Source: Phycisphaerae bacterium SM23_33
Lineage (GTDB): Bacteria; Planctomycetota; Phycisphaerae; SM23-33
Assembly (NCBI GenBank): GCA_001303665.1
Contig: LJUF01000136.1
Location: 1-15,681, forward strand
Reading direction: 5' to 3'
Length of the DNA stretch: 15,681 nt
Shown here: in pieces, positions 6,313-14,913 of the stretch
How the letters are laid out: every line of letters begins with the position of its first letter
Position numbering within the stretch: the first letter of the stretch is position 1
Notes under the pieces: generated by a model
What the model saw: the letters and a program-made list of their open reading frames with translations, nothing else
Told to the model about the DNA's origin: nothing
Database searches by the model: none
Program-made: the position numbers and the translations under genes

Positions 6313-7657
6313 GTGTCCTGGCGCAACCTCATCTGGATGATGATCATTCTCTGCCTGGCGGGGCTGGCGCTGTACCTGGCCAGCCGCAGGCCCCCGCGCG
6401 TGGCCCCGGCGGACCCGGCCGTAAAGGACCTGGCCGGGGCCGTCGAGGCCTACAAGGTCATCCAGCAGAACAGCTACGAGGGGCTGTCCCCCCAGGAGGC
6501 CTGCCGCGGGGCCATCGAAGGCATGGCCGGGCAAACCGACGAGTTCTCCGCCTACCTCCCGCCGGAAAAGGCGGACACGGTCCTGCGCCGCTTCGACGGC
6601 ACGCTGGAGGAGACCGGCCTGCAAATCGCCGACCAGGACGACCGGCTGGTGGTGGTGGGCCCGCTGGCGGGCAGCCCGGCCCACAAGGCCAAGCTCTTCG
6701 CCGGCCTGGAAATCCTTTCCATCAATGGCGTGGAGGCCGACTACCTCACGCTCGCCGAGGCCCGGGCGGCGCTGGAGGCCGGCGGGAGCAAATCCCTCCG
6801 GCTCGGGCTGGGGGACCGCGACGGGCGGAAATCCACCGTCAACCTTTGCCCCGCCCGCTTCGACGTCGAGACCGTCACCGGCATCGCCCGCGACGGCCAG
6901 GGACGATGGGTCCACGAGCTGGACCCCGAGGCGGGCATCTACTACCTCCGCATCGCCGAGTTCGTGCCGCGGACGCCCAGCGAGTTCCACGAGACCTACC
7001 GCGAACTCGACGAGCCCCGCGGCGTCGTGCTGGACCTCCGCGACAACCCCGGCGGCGTGCTCCAGGCCGCCGCCGAGATCGTTGACCGCTTCCTCAGCAA
7101 GGGCCTCATCGTCCGGACCGTCTCACGCCGAGGGCAACAGGACGTCCGGGAGGCCCATCCGGCCGGGACGTATCCGCCGGTCCCGCTGGTCGTGCTCGTC
7201 AACCAGCGCACGGTGTCGGCCGCCGAGATCGTCGCCGGGGCCCTCCAGGTCCACCGGCGGGCGGTGCTGGTCGGCCGGCCGACTTACGGCAAGTGGTGCG
7301 TGCAGAGCCCCGTGGACCTGGGCTACGGGCTGGGCAGGCTGTACTTGAGCACGGCGCGGTACTTCCTGCCGGAGCCGCCCGAGCCGCCGGCCACGGCCCA
7401 GACCACCGGCCCAGCCACCGCCAACGCCCCGGTGGCCGCAGACGATTCTCCCCGGCCGGAGGCCGGCACCCGCGCGGGCGTCCAGCCCGACGTGCCTGTC
7501 CGGCTGAAGGCAGGCGAGGCTCGGCGCCTGGAGGTGCTTCGGCTGCGGGCCATGGTGATTGTTGAAGGAAGAGCCCGTGCCCCAGACCCAGCCGGCGGAA
7601 GGGCCGCCCCCGGCCAAGGTCGCCCAGGGTGCAAAGCAAGGACCCGCCGAGCCATGA
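6313..7657 (+). CDS. S41 family C-terminal processing peptidase (CtpA-like), probably frameshifted near its end
   Basis: It starts at the GTG at 6313 (MSWRNLIWMMIILCLAGLAL), giving one membrane helix (residues about 7-22) and an extracytoplasmic body. A PDZ-like region spans about residues 90-170 (ETGLQIADQDDRLVVVGPLA, AGLEILSINGV). The S41 core follows: LDLRDNPGGVL (about 240-250), then Ser302 in RTVSAAEIVAGAL and Lys327 in RPTYGKWCVQ as the Ser/Lys dyad. The usual GKG is GKW here. Such proteases trim or degrade envelope proteins. As written, the frame does not stop but runs on into TsaD, to 8709. Around 7558 the coding signal moves to the +1 frame (LLKEEPVPQTQPAEG and onward), which stops at TGA 7655-7657, overlapping the tsaD ATG. 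I therefore end it there, at about 447 residues. No clear Shine-Dalgarno precedes the GTG. Confidence 0.8.
7556..7657 (+). other. Frame-shift junction between the S41 peptidase and TsaD
   Basis: In the unbroken frame, codons 7561-7653 have G or C at the third position in 17 of 31 cases, with four Arg codons and odd residues for a linker. In the +1 frame from 7559, 25 of 32 codons end in G or C, and the product is a Pro/Gln/Ala-rich tail typical of exported proteins here. It ends with TGA at 7655-7657 inside ATGA. An upstream TGA in the +1 frame at 7556-7558 places the shift between about 7556 and 7561. One surplus base there, real or from sequencing, explains the picture. Confidence 0.75.
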
Positions 7658-8709
7658 CCGTCCCGGCCGGCCAAACCGTGATCGTCGGCCTGGAGACCAC
7701 CTGCGACGAGACGGCCTGCGCCGTGGTGGCCGACGGCCGCCGGGTGCTGTCCAACGTGGTCGCCACGCAGTTCCAACTGCACGCCCGCTTCGGCGGGGTG
7801 GTGCCGGAGATCGCCTCGCGGGCCCACCTGGAGGCCATCAACACGGTCACGGCCGAGGCCCTGGCCCAGGCCGCCGTGGAACCAGCCGAGGTGGCCGCCG
7901 TCGCCGTGGCGCATGAGCCCGGGCTCATCGGCTCGCTGCTGGTGGGGCTGATGGCGGCCAAGACCATGGCCTGGGTCTGGGGCCGCCCGCTGGTCGGCGT
8001 TAACCACATCCACGCCCACGCCTACTCCCCCGCCCTGGACGACGAGCCCATCGAATACCCGGCCGTGGCCCTGATCGCCTCCGGCGGCCACACCTCACTG
8101 TACCAATGCCGCTCGCCCACGGAACTGACGCTTCTGGGCGCCACGACCGACGACGCCGCCGGGGAGGCCTTCGACAAGGTCGCCGCCATCCTGAACCTGG
8201 GCTACCCCGGCGGGCCGGCCGTCGACCGCGCCGCCCGCACCGGCAACCCGAAGGCCGTGAAGTTCCCCCGCGCCTTGCTTCGCGGTCAGTCGCTGGACTT
8301 CTCCTTCAGCGGGCTCAAGACGGCCGTGCTGTATCACGTCAGGGGCACACCCGGGGCCCTGCGCGACGGCGTGCCCACCCGCCTGGAGAGAATGACCGAT
8401 CAGGACGTCGCCGACGTCGCCGCCAGCTTCCAGGCCGCCGTCGTGGACACCCTGCGAATCAAGCTCCGCCGCGCCGCCCAGCAGACCGCCGCCCGGACGC
8501 TGATCCTGGGCGGGGGCGTGGCCGCCAACTCCGCCCTCCGCCAGGCCGTCGAAAAACTGGGCAAGAAACTGGGCACCCTTGTCCGCATGCCGGCCATGAA
8601 GTACTGCGTGGACAACGCCGCCATGACCGCCGGCCTGGCCTATCACTACCTCCAGGCCGGAAAAACCGACGACCTGGAGCTGGCCGCCACCGCCACCGTG
8701 CGGAAATAG
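7654..8709 (+). CDS. tsaD: tRNA N6-adenosine threonylcarbamoyltransferase TsaD
   Basis: This is a 351-residue protein from the ATG at 7654, the normal TsaD length (about 340). TsaD transfers the threonylcarbamoyl group from TC-AMP to A37 of ANN-decoding tRNAs (t6A), working with TsaB and TsaE. Motifs in order: GLETTCDETACAVV (12-25), the metal site NHIHAHAYS with His118 and His122, ASGGHTSLY (142-150), DDAAGEAFDKVA (166-177), GYPGGPAVDRAA (183-194), FSFSGLKTAV (216-225), GGGVAANSALR (286-296) and the metal ligand Asp320 in CVDNAAMTAG. AAGGA at 7638-7642 is a possible, somewhat distant Shine-Dalgarno. The frame is continuous with the S41 peptidase upstream (open from 6313), so automated callers may report one 798-residue fusion; the ATGA overlap argues for a separate start. 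TsaB and TsaE are not in the window. Confidence 0.95.
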   Translation: MTVPAGQTVIVGLETTCDETACAVVADGRRVLSNVVATQFQLHARFGGVVPEIASRAHLEAINTVTAEALAQAAVEPAEVAAVAVAHEPGLIGSLLVGLMAAKTMAWVWGRPLVGVNHIHAHAYSPALDDEPIEYPAVALIASGGHTSLYQCRSPTELTLLGATTDDAAGEAFDKVAAILNLGYPGGPAVDRAARTGNPKAVKFPRALLRGQSLDFSFSGLKTAVLYHVRGTPGALRDGVPTRLERMTDQDVADVAASFQAAVVDTLRIKLRRAAQQTAARTLILGGGVAANSALRQAVEKLGKKLGTLVRMPAMKYCVDNAAMTAGLAYHYLQAGKTDDLELAATATVRK

Positions 8710-8783
8710 GCTGGCCGCCGCCAAGCCGCCGCGGCCCGGCTGAGAATCGCTGTCGACCGCGGCAGAAGAAGGGAAGGCACACC

Positions 8784-9797
8784 ATGAGCAAAAGGCATCT
8801 CTATTCGGCAGCGCTGGCCTTTCTGCTGATCCTTGGATCCCTGGGCGCGGAGCCAGGGGCCACAACCCAACCCGCCACGCAGGAGGGCCCCGTCGCCGGC
8901 GGGCTGACGGAGAAGGACTTCGAGAAGATGTTCATGGATGCTTTCGTTGAGCTGGGGAAGGCCTCCACGGCGCCGGCCACGCAGGCAGCGCCCTTAAGCG
9001 ACAAGGAAATCGTCCGGGCCATGCAGAGAAACGCACTGAAGCTCCTGGCGGCCTTGAAATGGGGCACCACCGCGCCCTTCACGCAAATGGCCCCCGGGGA
9101 GCTGGACCGCGCCCTGGATGCCCTGATCGACGAAGCCGAAAGGCGAGCGAAAGCCCCGCCTCTCGCGCCGGCCACGCATAAGGCCCTCGCCCGACCCGAC
9201 CGGCCTTGGGAGGTCGTCGGCACCAAGGAATTCACCATCGCCGTTCCCAAAGGTTGGCGCAAGCTGCCGCAGCCAATCCTCAACAACGTGGTTTACCTGA
9301 CGGGAGACGGAATCGGCGCCCCTGTGGTGGACGAGACCGGCAACCCCATCCAGATCGGCATGGCCGTCGAGCGATACGGGAAGGTCAAGGACTCCGCAGT
9401 GGAAGGCGCCAAGAGGAACCTTGGCACGCTGGAATACGACCCGCGACTGAAGGTGCTGTCCAAGAACCCGCCGCAGCCACTGAAGCTCTCCGACGGCACC
9501 GACGCGGCCTTCAACCGGGTGCTGCTGATAGAAGACAGGTCCCGCAAAAGTCTGCAGATGAAGCTTTTCGCCGCGGACAGCAACTCGCGCGGCTGGGTGG
9601 TTTCGGCGTGGATCGTCACTGGCAGGGACAGCCAGTTCATCGAAAACAACGCCCCCCTGGAGAACCGGCTGCGAGCGCACGTGACCTCGCTGTGCTTCGA
9701 CCAGAGCAAGTTCAACACGTCCGCCCTGGCCGCGGCCTACGGGGGCCGTCCGACCCAGCCAGCCACGGTAGCGCCCGCCGCCAGGGACCGCAAGTAG
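8784..9797 (+). CDS. Exported protein of unknown function, possible PsbP/Mog1-like domain
   Basis: This is a 337-residue protein from the ATG at 8784, with AAGG at 8774-8777 as Shine-Dalgarno. The N-terminus (MSKRHLYSAALAFLLILGSL) is a clear signal peptide with cleavage probably near residue 22. A Thr/Gln/Pro/Ala linker follows (TTQPATQ). A helical, charged region spans about 41-122. From about 142 to 306 there is a compact domain with pattern FTIAVPKGWRKLP ... IQIGMAVERYGKVKD ... LLIEDRSRKSLQMKLFAAD ... WVVSAWIVTGR ... HVTSLCFD. A 'P-x-GW' strand, a Trp-containing strand and a final helix leading to 'TS.CF' recall PsbP/Mog1-fold proteins (DUF1795-like); this is a pattern-based guess. The C-terminus has another TQPAT tail. 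It follows tsaD by 74 bases in the same direction and may be co-transcribed. The frame is open well upstream, but only this ATG gives a signal peptide. Confidence 0.8.
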   Translation: MSKRHLYSAALAFLLILGSLGAEPGATTQPATQEGPVAGGLTEKDFEKMFMDAFVELGKASTAPATQAAPLSDKEIVRAMQRNALKLLAALKWGTTAPFTQMAPGELDRALDALIDEAERRAKAPPLAPATHKALARPDRPWEVVGTKEFTIAVPKGWRKLPQPILNNVVYLTGDGIGAPVVDETGNPIQIGMAVERYGKVKDSAVEGAKRNLGTLEYDPRLKVLSKNPPQPLKLSDGTDAAFNRVLLIEDRSRKSLQMKLFAADSNSRGWVVSAWIVTGRDSQFIENNAPLENRLRAHVTSLCFDQSKFNTSALAAAYGGRPTQPATVAPAARDRK

Positions 9798-9819
9798 GGG
9801 CAAAACATGGCTGCCGGGT

Positions 9820-9840
9820 CGTGCTGCTGAAGCGAGCACG
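9820..9840. terminator. Candidate hairpin between convergent genes
   Basis: CGTGCT (9820-9825) pairs with AGCACG (9835-9840) around nine bases, some of which (GCT/AGC) can extend the stem. It lies between the stop codons of two convergent genes, where a bidirectional terminator would be expected. Neither side has a T-run. Confidence 0.35.
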
Positions 9841-9858
9841 CCGAAGGGCCTTTCGAGG

Positions 9859-9872
9859 AATCCGCAATCCCT
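9859..9872. repeat. Two heptamer units (AATCCGC, AATCCCT) just after the oxidoreductase stop
   Basis: AATCCGCAATCCC at 9859-9871 is identical over 13 bases to 10825-10837. It abuts the stop codon (9873-9871) of the oxidoreductase on the minus strand. It belongs to the same degenerate seven-base family as the longer array at 10825-10859. Confidence 0.65.
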
Positions 9873-10743
9873 AGACCTTCGCCACCGGCGTGAGGCGGCC
9901 GGTGCGGGCGGACTTTTCCAGCGCCTCCAGGACGGCGATGGGGGCCAGGAAGCGCTTGTGGGCAACGGGCTCCTTGCCGCTGCGGAACATCCGGCAGAAG
10001 GTCTGGATGCCGGCCAGGTACGGGTTCGCGTCGCTCTGGAGCTTCACGCCCAACGGGCCCTTCTCGGTCACGACCGATACCTGGAATCCCGTGGACCAGC
10101 CGGTCAGGCAGTGCATGGAGGCCGTCATGCCGTTCTTCCAGAACAGGCTGGCCACCGCGTCCTTGCCCTTGGCGGCCTGCTCCACGCACACGGCCGTCAC
10201 CTCCGTCCCGAACAGCTCCAGCAGCAGGTCCACCTGGTGGATGCCGTAGAAGAAGACCCCGCCGTACTTCGAGGCCAGGTCGCACGGCCCGAAGCTGGCG
10301 GCGGCACAGACCGGGCCGGCCTTGGTCACCTGGCTCTGAAAGGCCTTGAAGCTCCGGGAGCTGGGCACGGTGGAAAACGAGGTCACCGGCACCTTCATCC
10401 GCCGGGCCCGGGCCAGGAACTTCCTGCCCTCGGCCAGGCGATAGCAGAAGGGCTTGTCGATGAACATGGGCAGGCGGCCGGCCAGGAACGGCTCGGCCGC
10501 CGACAGGTGGTACCTGGCGTGGCGGTGGTCTACCACCACCGCGTCCACGTCGCCGATCATGTCGGCCGGCCTTTTGACGATCCTGGGGATCTGCCCGGCC
10601 TCGGCCGACTTGCGGGCAAAGGCGGCCGTCTCGCCCCAGATGGCCGCCACGGCGAAGCCGGGGACGCTGCGGCTGACGTTGAGGGTCTTGGCGATGGCGG
10701 CGCTGTGGGTGTTCTCCGCTCCGACGATTCCGATCCTGATCAT
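9871..10743 (-). CDS. Gfo/Idh/MocA family oxidoreductase
   Basis: This is a 290-residue protein from the ATG at 10743, preceded by AGGAG (10754-10750) at a six-base distance; this beats an upstream in-frame ATG at 10770. The family comprises NAD(P)-dependent sugar and inositol dehydrogenases with a Rossmann domain followed by an alpha/beta domain. The N-terminus MIRIGIVGAENTHSAAIAKT is a variant of the GxGxxG nucleotide loop. DAVVVDHRHARYHLSAAEPF (about 67-86) and FIDKPF (94-99, usually EKP) match the family, with Lys97 the conserved catalytic-site lysine. YGIHQVDLLLELFG (166-179) holds the conserved GxHxxD (His169, Asp172). At 290 residues it is shorter than most members (330-400). It is the last gene of a minus-strand series after a sulfatase-fold enzyme, so carbohydrate metabolism is a fair guess. 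The substrate is unknown. Confidence 0.88.
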   Translation of the reverse strand: MIRIGIVGAENTHSAAIAKTLNVSRSVPGFAVAAIWGETAAFARKSAEAGQIPRIVKRPADMIGDVDAVVVDHRHARYHLSAAEPFLAGRLPMFIDKPFCYRLAEGRKFLARARRMKVPVTSFSTVPSSRSFKAFQSQVTKAGPVCAAASFGPCDLASKYGGVFFYGIHQVDLLLELFGTEVTAVCVEQAAKGKDAVASLFWKNGMTASMHCLTGWSTGFQVSVVTEKGPLGVKLQSDANPYLAGIQTFCRMFRSGKEPVAHKRFLAPIAVLEALEKSARTGRLTPVAKV

Positions 10744-10773
10744 GACCTTCTCCTGAGTCTGAAAAGCCATCTA

Positions 10774-10795
10774 CCCACGCAGCGCAGCGCGTGGG
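10774..10795. repeat. Perfect inverted repeat upstream of the oxidoreductase gene
   Basis: CCCACGC (10774-10780) and GCGTGGG (10789-10795) are perfect complements around AGCGCAGC. It lies 31 bases upstream of the oxidoreductase start. On the minus strand it is followed after about nine bases by CTTTTC, so it could be a weak terminator, a leader hairpin or a REP-like unit. Confidence 0.5.
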
Positions 10796-10824
10796 CCCGA
10801 GGCGACACCGAGGGCGTCAAGCCG

Positions 10825-10859
10825 AATCCGCAATCCCAAATCCGCAATCCGCAATTCCC
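10825..10859. repeat. Degenerate heptamer tandem array, five units
   Basis: Units in order are AATCCGC, AATCCCA, AATCCGC, AATCCGC, AATTCCC, in perfect seven-base phase from 10825 to 10859. The array directly abuts the stop codon (10862-10860) of the sulfatase-fold gene on the minus strand. Its base composition is clearly AT-richer than its surroundings. Confidence 0.85.
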
Positions 10860-12281
10860 TCATTCCCTTGCCGCCAGGGCGCTGCATCCGGGGGCGTCCT
10901 CCTGCTTTCGGGCCATCTCCAGCAGGTATTCCGGTATGGGCCGGCTGGCGTCGGCCAGCGCCGCCTCGAACAGCCGGCGGACCTCCTGGCGGTTTTTGTC
11001 GGCGACGTTGGCGGCGAAGGGCTCGGCGGCGGTCAGGTCGCGCAGCAGCACGCCGGTGCCGTCCACCTTGCAGTTGAGCCACCAGCGGTCGTCAATGGCG
11101 GTAACGTTGGTCCCCCAGCCGACGGTGACGTGGTCGCGGATGGCCGGCCCGCCGGCGACGGCCGCCTCGAAGAAGGCCTTGCCGTCCAGGTCTTCCGGCA
11201 CAGGCAGGCCGGCGAACTGGAGGATCTGCGCCGTCAGGTCCGTGTGCTGGACGAACAGGTCGCTCCGCCGGCCGGCCCCGACGCCCTCGGGGTGGCGGAT
11301 GAACACGGGCACGTCGTACACCCCCGGCACCGAGGGGTAGCCGCGCTTGCCGACGTAGCCGGCGTCGCCGATGCTGTGGCCGTGGTCGGTGGTGACGATC
11401 AGCACGGTGTCTTCCAGCATGCCCAGCACGCGCATGGTCTCATACAGGTGGCCGAACCAGCGGTCACACATGGTCACCAGCCCGCTGTAGTTGGCTTGAG
11501 TGCGGCGGAGCAGGTGCGGGGGCATCTCGTTCTCGGCGTAGCCGCTGATGACCTGCTCGGGGCCGTCGGCGTCGTCGTACATGCGGCGGTAGTGGGCGGG
11601 CACGAACCAGGGCTCGTGGGGGTCGAAGCTCTCCACCACCAGGAAGAACCTCTCGGCGTCGCGGTTCTGCTGGAGCCAGTTGGCCGACTCGATCAGCACG
11701 CGAGCGTTGAAGTAGTCCTCCTCGCGGAGGCGGTCGTACATGTTCTTCAAAGCGGTGGCCACGAACTTCCGGCGCCGGGGGTTCTCCAGCTCCTGCGGCA
11801 GATACCGGCGGATGACCTCGTCGGCCGGTTCGGGGCCGCTGCGGGACGGGTCGGTCTCCTGCCCGCGCAGGAAGGTCCACTGCTCGAAGCCGCGCCAGTA
11901 GTTCTTCGACGGCTTGAACATGTGGTACACGTCGGCGATCAGGCCGGTGCGGTAGCCGGCCTGCCGGAGCATCTCGGCCAGCGTGTCCTGGTCTTCGGGG
12001 ATCGGCCCCCAGCCGGGGGCGCCGAGGAAGTCGCCCTTCAGGTGGAAGTCGCCCTTGTCGAAGGGGAAGACCCGCCTGCCGGTGTACAGGGCCCGGCGGG
12101 TCGGCAGGGTGGGCAGGGACTCGGGGTAGGCCCGGTCCATCACCAGCGACTCACCGGCCAGGGCGTCCAGGTGAGGGGTCCTCACCCGCCAGGGCCAGGG
12201 CGGCGTGCCCGGCGGACCGTCGTTGTAGCAGCCGATGCAGTCCTTGCGGAGCGAATCGTACACGACCAGCACAATGTTCAT
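10860..12281 (-). CDS. Sulfatase-superfamily hydrolase with Thr at the formylglycine position
   Basis: This is a 473-residue protein from the ATG at 12281, with AAGGAG (12293-12288) six bases ahead. The alkaline phosphatase/sulfatase fold is shown by MNIVLVVYDSLRKDCIGCYN (metal Asp9), RTPHLDALAGES (34-45), SFDPHEPW (218-225), TTDHGHSIGDAG (297-308; Asp299 and His300) and GKRG (311-314). Classical sulfatases have C/S-x-P-x-R, in which the Cys or Ser becomes formylglycine. Here the motif reads TLPTR at residues 58-62, followed by ALYTGR, so Thr58 takes the nucleophile place. Thr is the nucleophile in phosphodiesterase and phosphoethanolamine-transferase branches of this superfamily, so a phospho-substrate or an inactive site must be considered. 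No signal peptide is visible, so it appears cytoplasmic. It lies 34 bases downstream of fumarase on the same strand. Confidence 0.88.
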   Translation of the reverse strand: MNIVLVVYDSLRKDCIGCYNDGPPGTPPWPWRVRTPHLDALAGESLVMDRAYPESLPTLPTRRALYTGRRVFPFDKGDFHLKGDFLGAPGWGPIPEDQDTLAEMLRQAGYRTGLIADVYHMFKPSKNYWRGFEQWTFLRGQETDPSRSGPEPADEVIRRYLPQELENPRRRKFVATALKNMYDRLREEDYFNARVLIESANWLQQNRDAERFFLVVESFDPHEPWFVPAHYRRMYDDADGPEQVISGYAENEMPPHLLRRTQANYSGLVTMCDRWFGHLYETMRVLGMLEDTVLIVTTDHGHSIGDAGYVGKRGYPSVPGVYDVPVFIRHPEGVGAGRRSDLFVQHTDLTAQILQFAGLPVPEDLDGKAFFEAAVAGGPAIRDHVTVGWGTNVTAIDDRWWLNCKVDGTGVLLRDLTAAEPFAANVADKNRQEVRRLFEAALADASRPIPEYLLEMARKQEDAPGCSALAARE

Positions 12282-12315
12282 CCGAAACTCCTTCCTTTAC
12301 TTCCGGGCGGCCGGC

Positions 12316-13754
<1,439 letters not shown>

Positions 13755-13758
<4 letters not shown>

Positions 13759-14795
13759 TTCCTGGGCCCCTTCTTCTCCGCAGGTTCGATGATGTCCAGC
13801 AGGTCCTTGGCCTCCACCACGCCCCGGTCGTCGGGGTATTTCTCGATAAACTCCTTCAGCGTCCTGCCGGCCGCGGCGGCGTCTTTCAGGCCGCGGAACT
13901 CCACCATGGCCTTGGTGTAATAGGCCCGGCCGACGTCCGCGGCCTTGGGGAAGCTGCTTATGTACTCGGCGCAGAGGTCGCGGGCCTGGGTGCAGCGCTC
14001 GGCCCGGAAGCACATGTCCGCCAGCAGGAGGATGGCCTGCCCGGCCAGTTCGGCGTCGGCGGCCGCCAGCTCGCGGACCTTCTGGAGGCTTTGCTCGGCC
14101 CGCTTGGGATCGGCCAGCAGCAGGGCCTCGCCCCTGGTCAGATGCATCAGGGCGGGCGTAACGTCCTTGGGCAGTTTCTTGGCCGGCAGCTTCAGCAGCT
14201 TGTCGATCTCCGGCACCGCCTCCTGGCAGGTCGCCAGCTTCAGCCGGGCCTGCACCGCCCGCCATCGCGCGGCCGGGTCAAAGGGTTTCACGTTCGCCGC
14301 CTTCCAGTACTCCAGCGAGCTGGCCAGCCGCTCGCGAAAGGCCGCCGCCGGGATCATGCAGCCGGGGCGCCAGTCCAGCAACTCACCGTCCGGAGAGAAC
14401 ACCTGCGTCAGCGGGGCCTCCTTGGCCCCGGTCTGGGCGAAGCGCTTCTCGCCCGGGCCCTTGGCGGCGTTGAGCTTGACAGCGGCGAAGCCGGCCAGGA
14501 ACTCGCGCGTCTGCCGGTCCGAGAGCGTCATTTCCTCGAAGGTCTGGCTGGCCGGCGCATCGGGGTCGTAGTAGATCACCAGCAGCAGCCGGCCGGCCTT
14601 CCTGGCCTCCTCGGCGGCCTGGTCGTACTCGCCGTGCCACCGGACCACCTTCGGCGGGGGCGGCTCGGCCGGCGCGGTGGCCGTGGCCGGCTGAGACTCC
14701 ACCGCCCCCGGCCTCGTGGCCGGCGCGGTCGAGGTGGCCGGCGCGGTCTGAAGCTGCGACAGGACCGACAGCAGCACTGGCAGTATCCCGGGCAT
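13755..14795 (-). CDS. Exported thioredoxin-fold protein without redox cysteines, with a TPR-like C-terminus
   Basis: This is a 346-residue protein from the ATG at 14795, preceded by AAGGTGA (14808-14802). A hydrophobic N-terminus (ILPVLLSVLSQLQ) probably acts as a signal or anchor, followed by a Thr/Ala/Pro linker (about 17-48). Residues about 52-165 resemble Thioredoxin_7/DUF255-type domains: WHGEYDQAAEEARKAGRLLL, VIYYDPDAPASQTFEEMTL, FLAGFAAVKLNA, TQVFSPDGELLDW. The usual CxxC or single Cys after the first strand is replaced by PDAPAS, so thiol chemistry is unlikely. Residues about 175-335 are helical, with TPR-like units (ALMHLTRGEALLLADPKRAE, AGQAILLLADMCFRAERCTQ, EFIEKYPDD). It is the first gene of a minus-strand operon and is translationally coupled to fumarase. 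Its role is unknown; perhaps binding or scaffolding in the envelope. Confidence 0.8.
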
Positions 14796-14830
14796 GGGCC
14801 GTCACCTTGCTGAGGCACAATAGAGCCGGC

Positions 14831-14839
14831 ATTATAGCA
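14831..14839 (-). promoter_or_regulatory. Extended -10 promoter of the thioredoxin-fold/fumC/sulfatase operon
   Basis: On the minus strand TGCTATAAT (14839-14831) combines a perfect TATAAT with the TGn extension. No good -35 hexamer lies 16-18 bases upstream, which is normal for extended -10 promoters. A start near 14824 gives a leader of about 29 bases that carries the AAGGTGA Shine-Dalgarno before the ATG at 14795. Confidence 0.75.
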
Positions 14840-14875
14840 AAGGCTGCCGCCAAAGCCACCCCCGCCCCGGCGGGC

Positions 14876-14903
14876 TTGACGCCGGCTGGCGGCAGCGTAA
14901 ACT
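14876..14903 (+). promoter_or_regulatory. Candidate promoter for the HEAT-repeat gene, near-leaderless
   Basis: TTGACG (14876-14881; five of six matches) and TAAACT (14898-14903; four of six) are 16 bases apart. The predicted start near 14910 leaves only about four bases before the ATG at 14914, where no Shine-Dalgarno is visible. It is back-to-back with the operon promoter at 14831-14839. Confidence 0.5.
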
Positions 14904-14913
14904 CAAGCTTCGC

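Noticed and set aside
7550..7570. Programmed +1 frameshift in the S41 peptidase
   Set aside because: No slippery codon pair, rare-codon pause or stimulatory structure is evident. A simple indel explains it better, though reads are needed to be sure.
8106..8783. In-frame N-terminal extension of the exported protein gene inside tsaD
   Set aside because: The extension is Arg/Pro/Gly-rich, overlaps tsaD, and would destroy the clear signal peptide that begins at the ATG at 8784.
9843..9856. Near-palindrome around GAAGGGCCTTTC as terminator
   Set aside because: It leaves no room for a hairpin loop and has no T-run. The 9820-9840 stem is a better, still weak, candidate.
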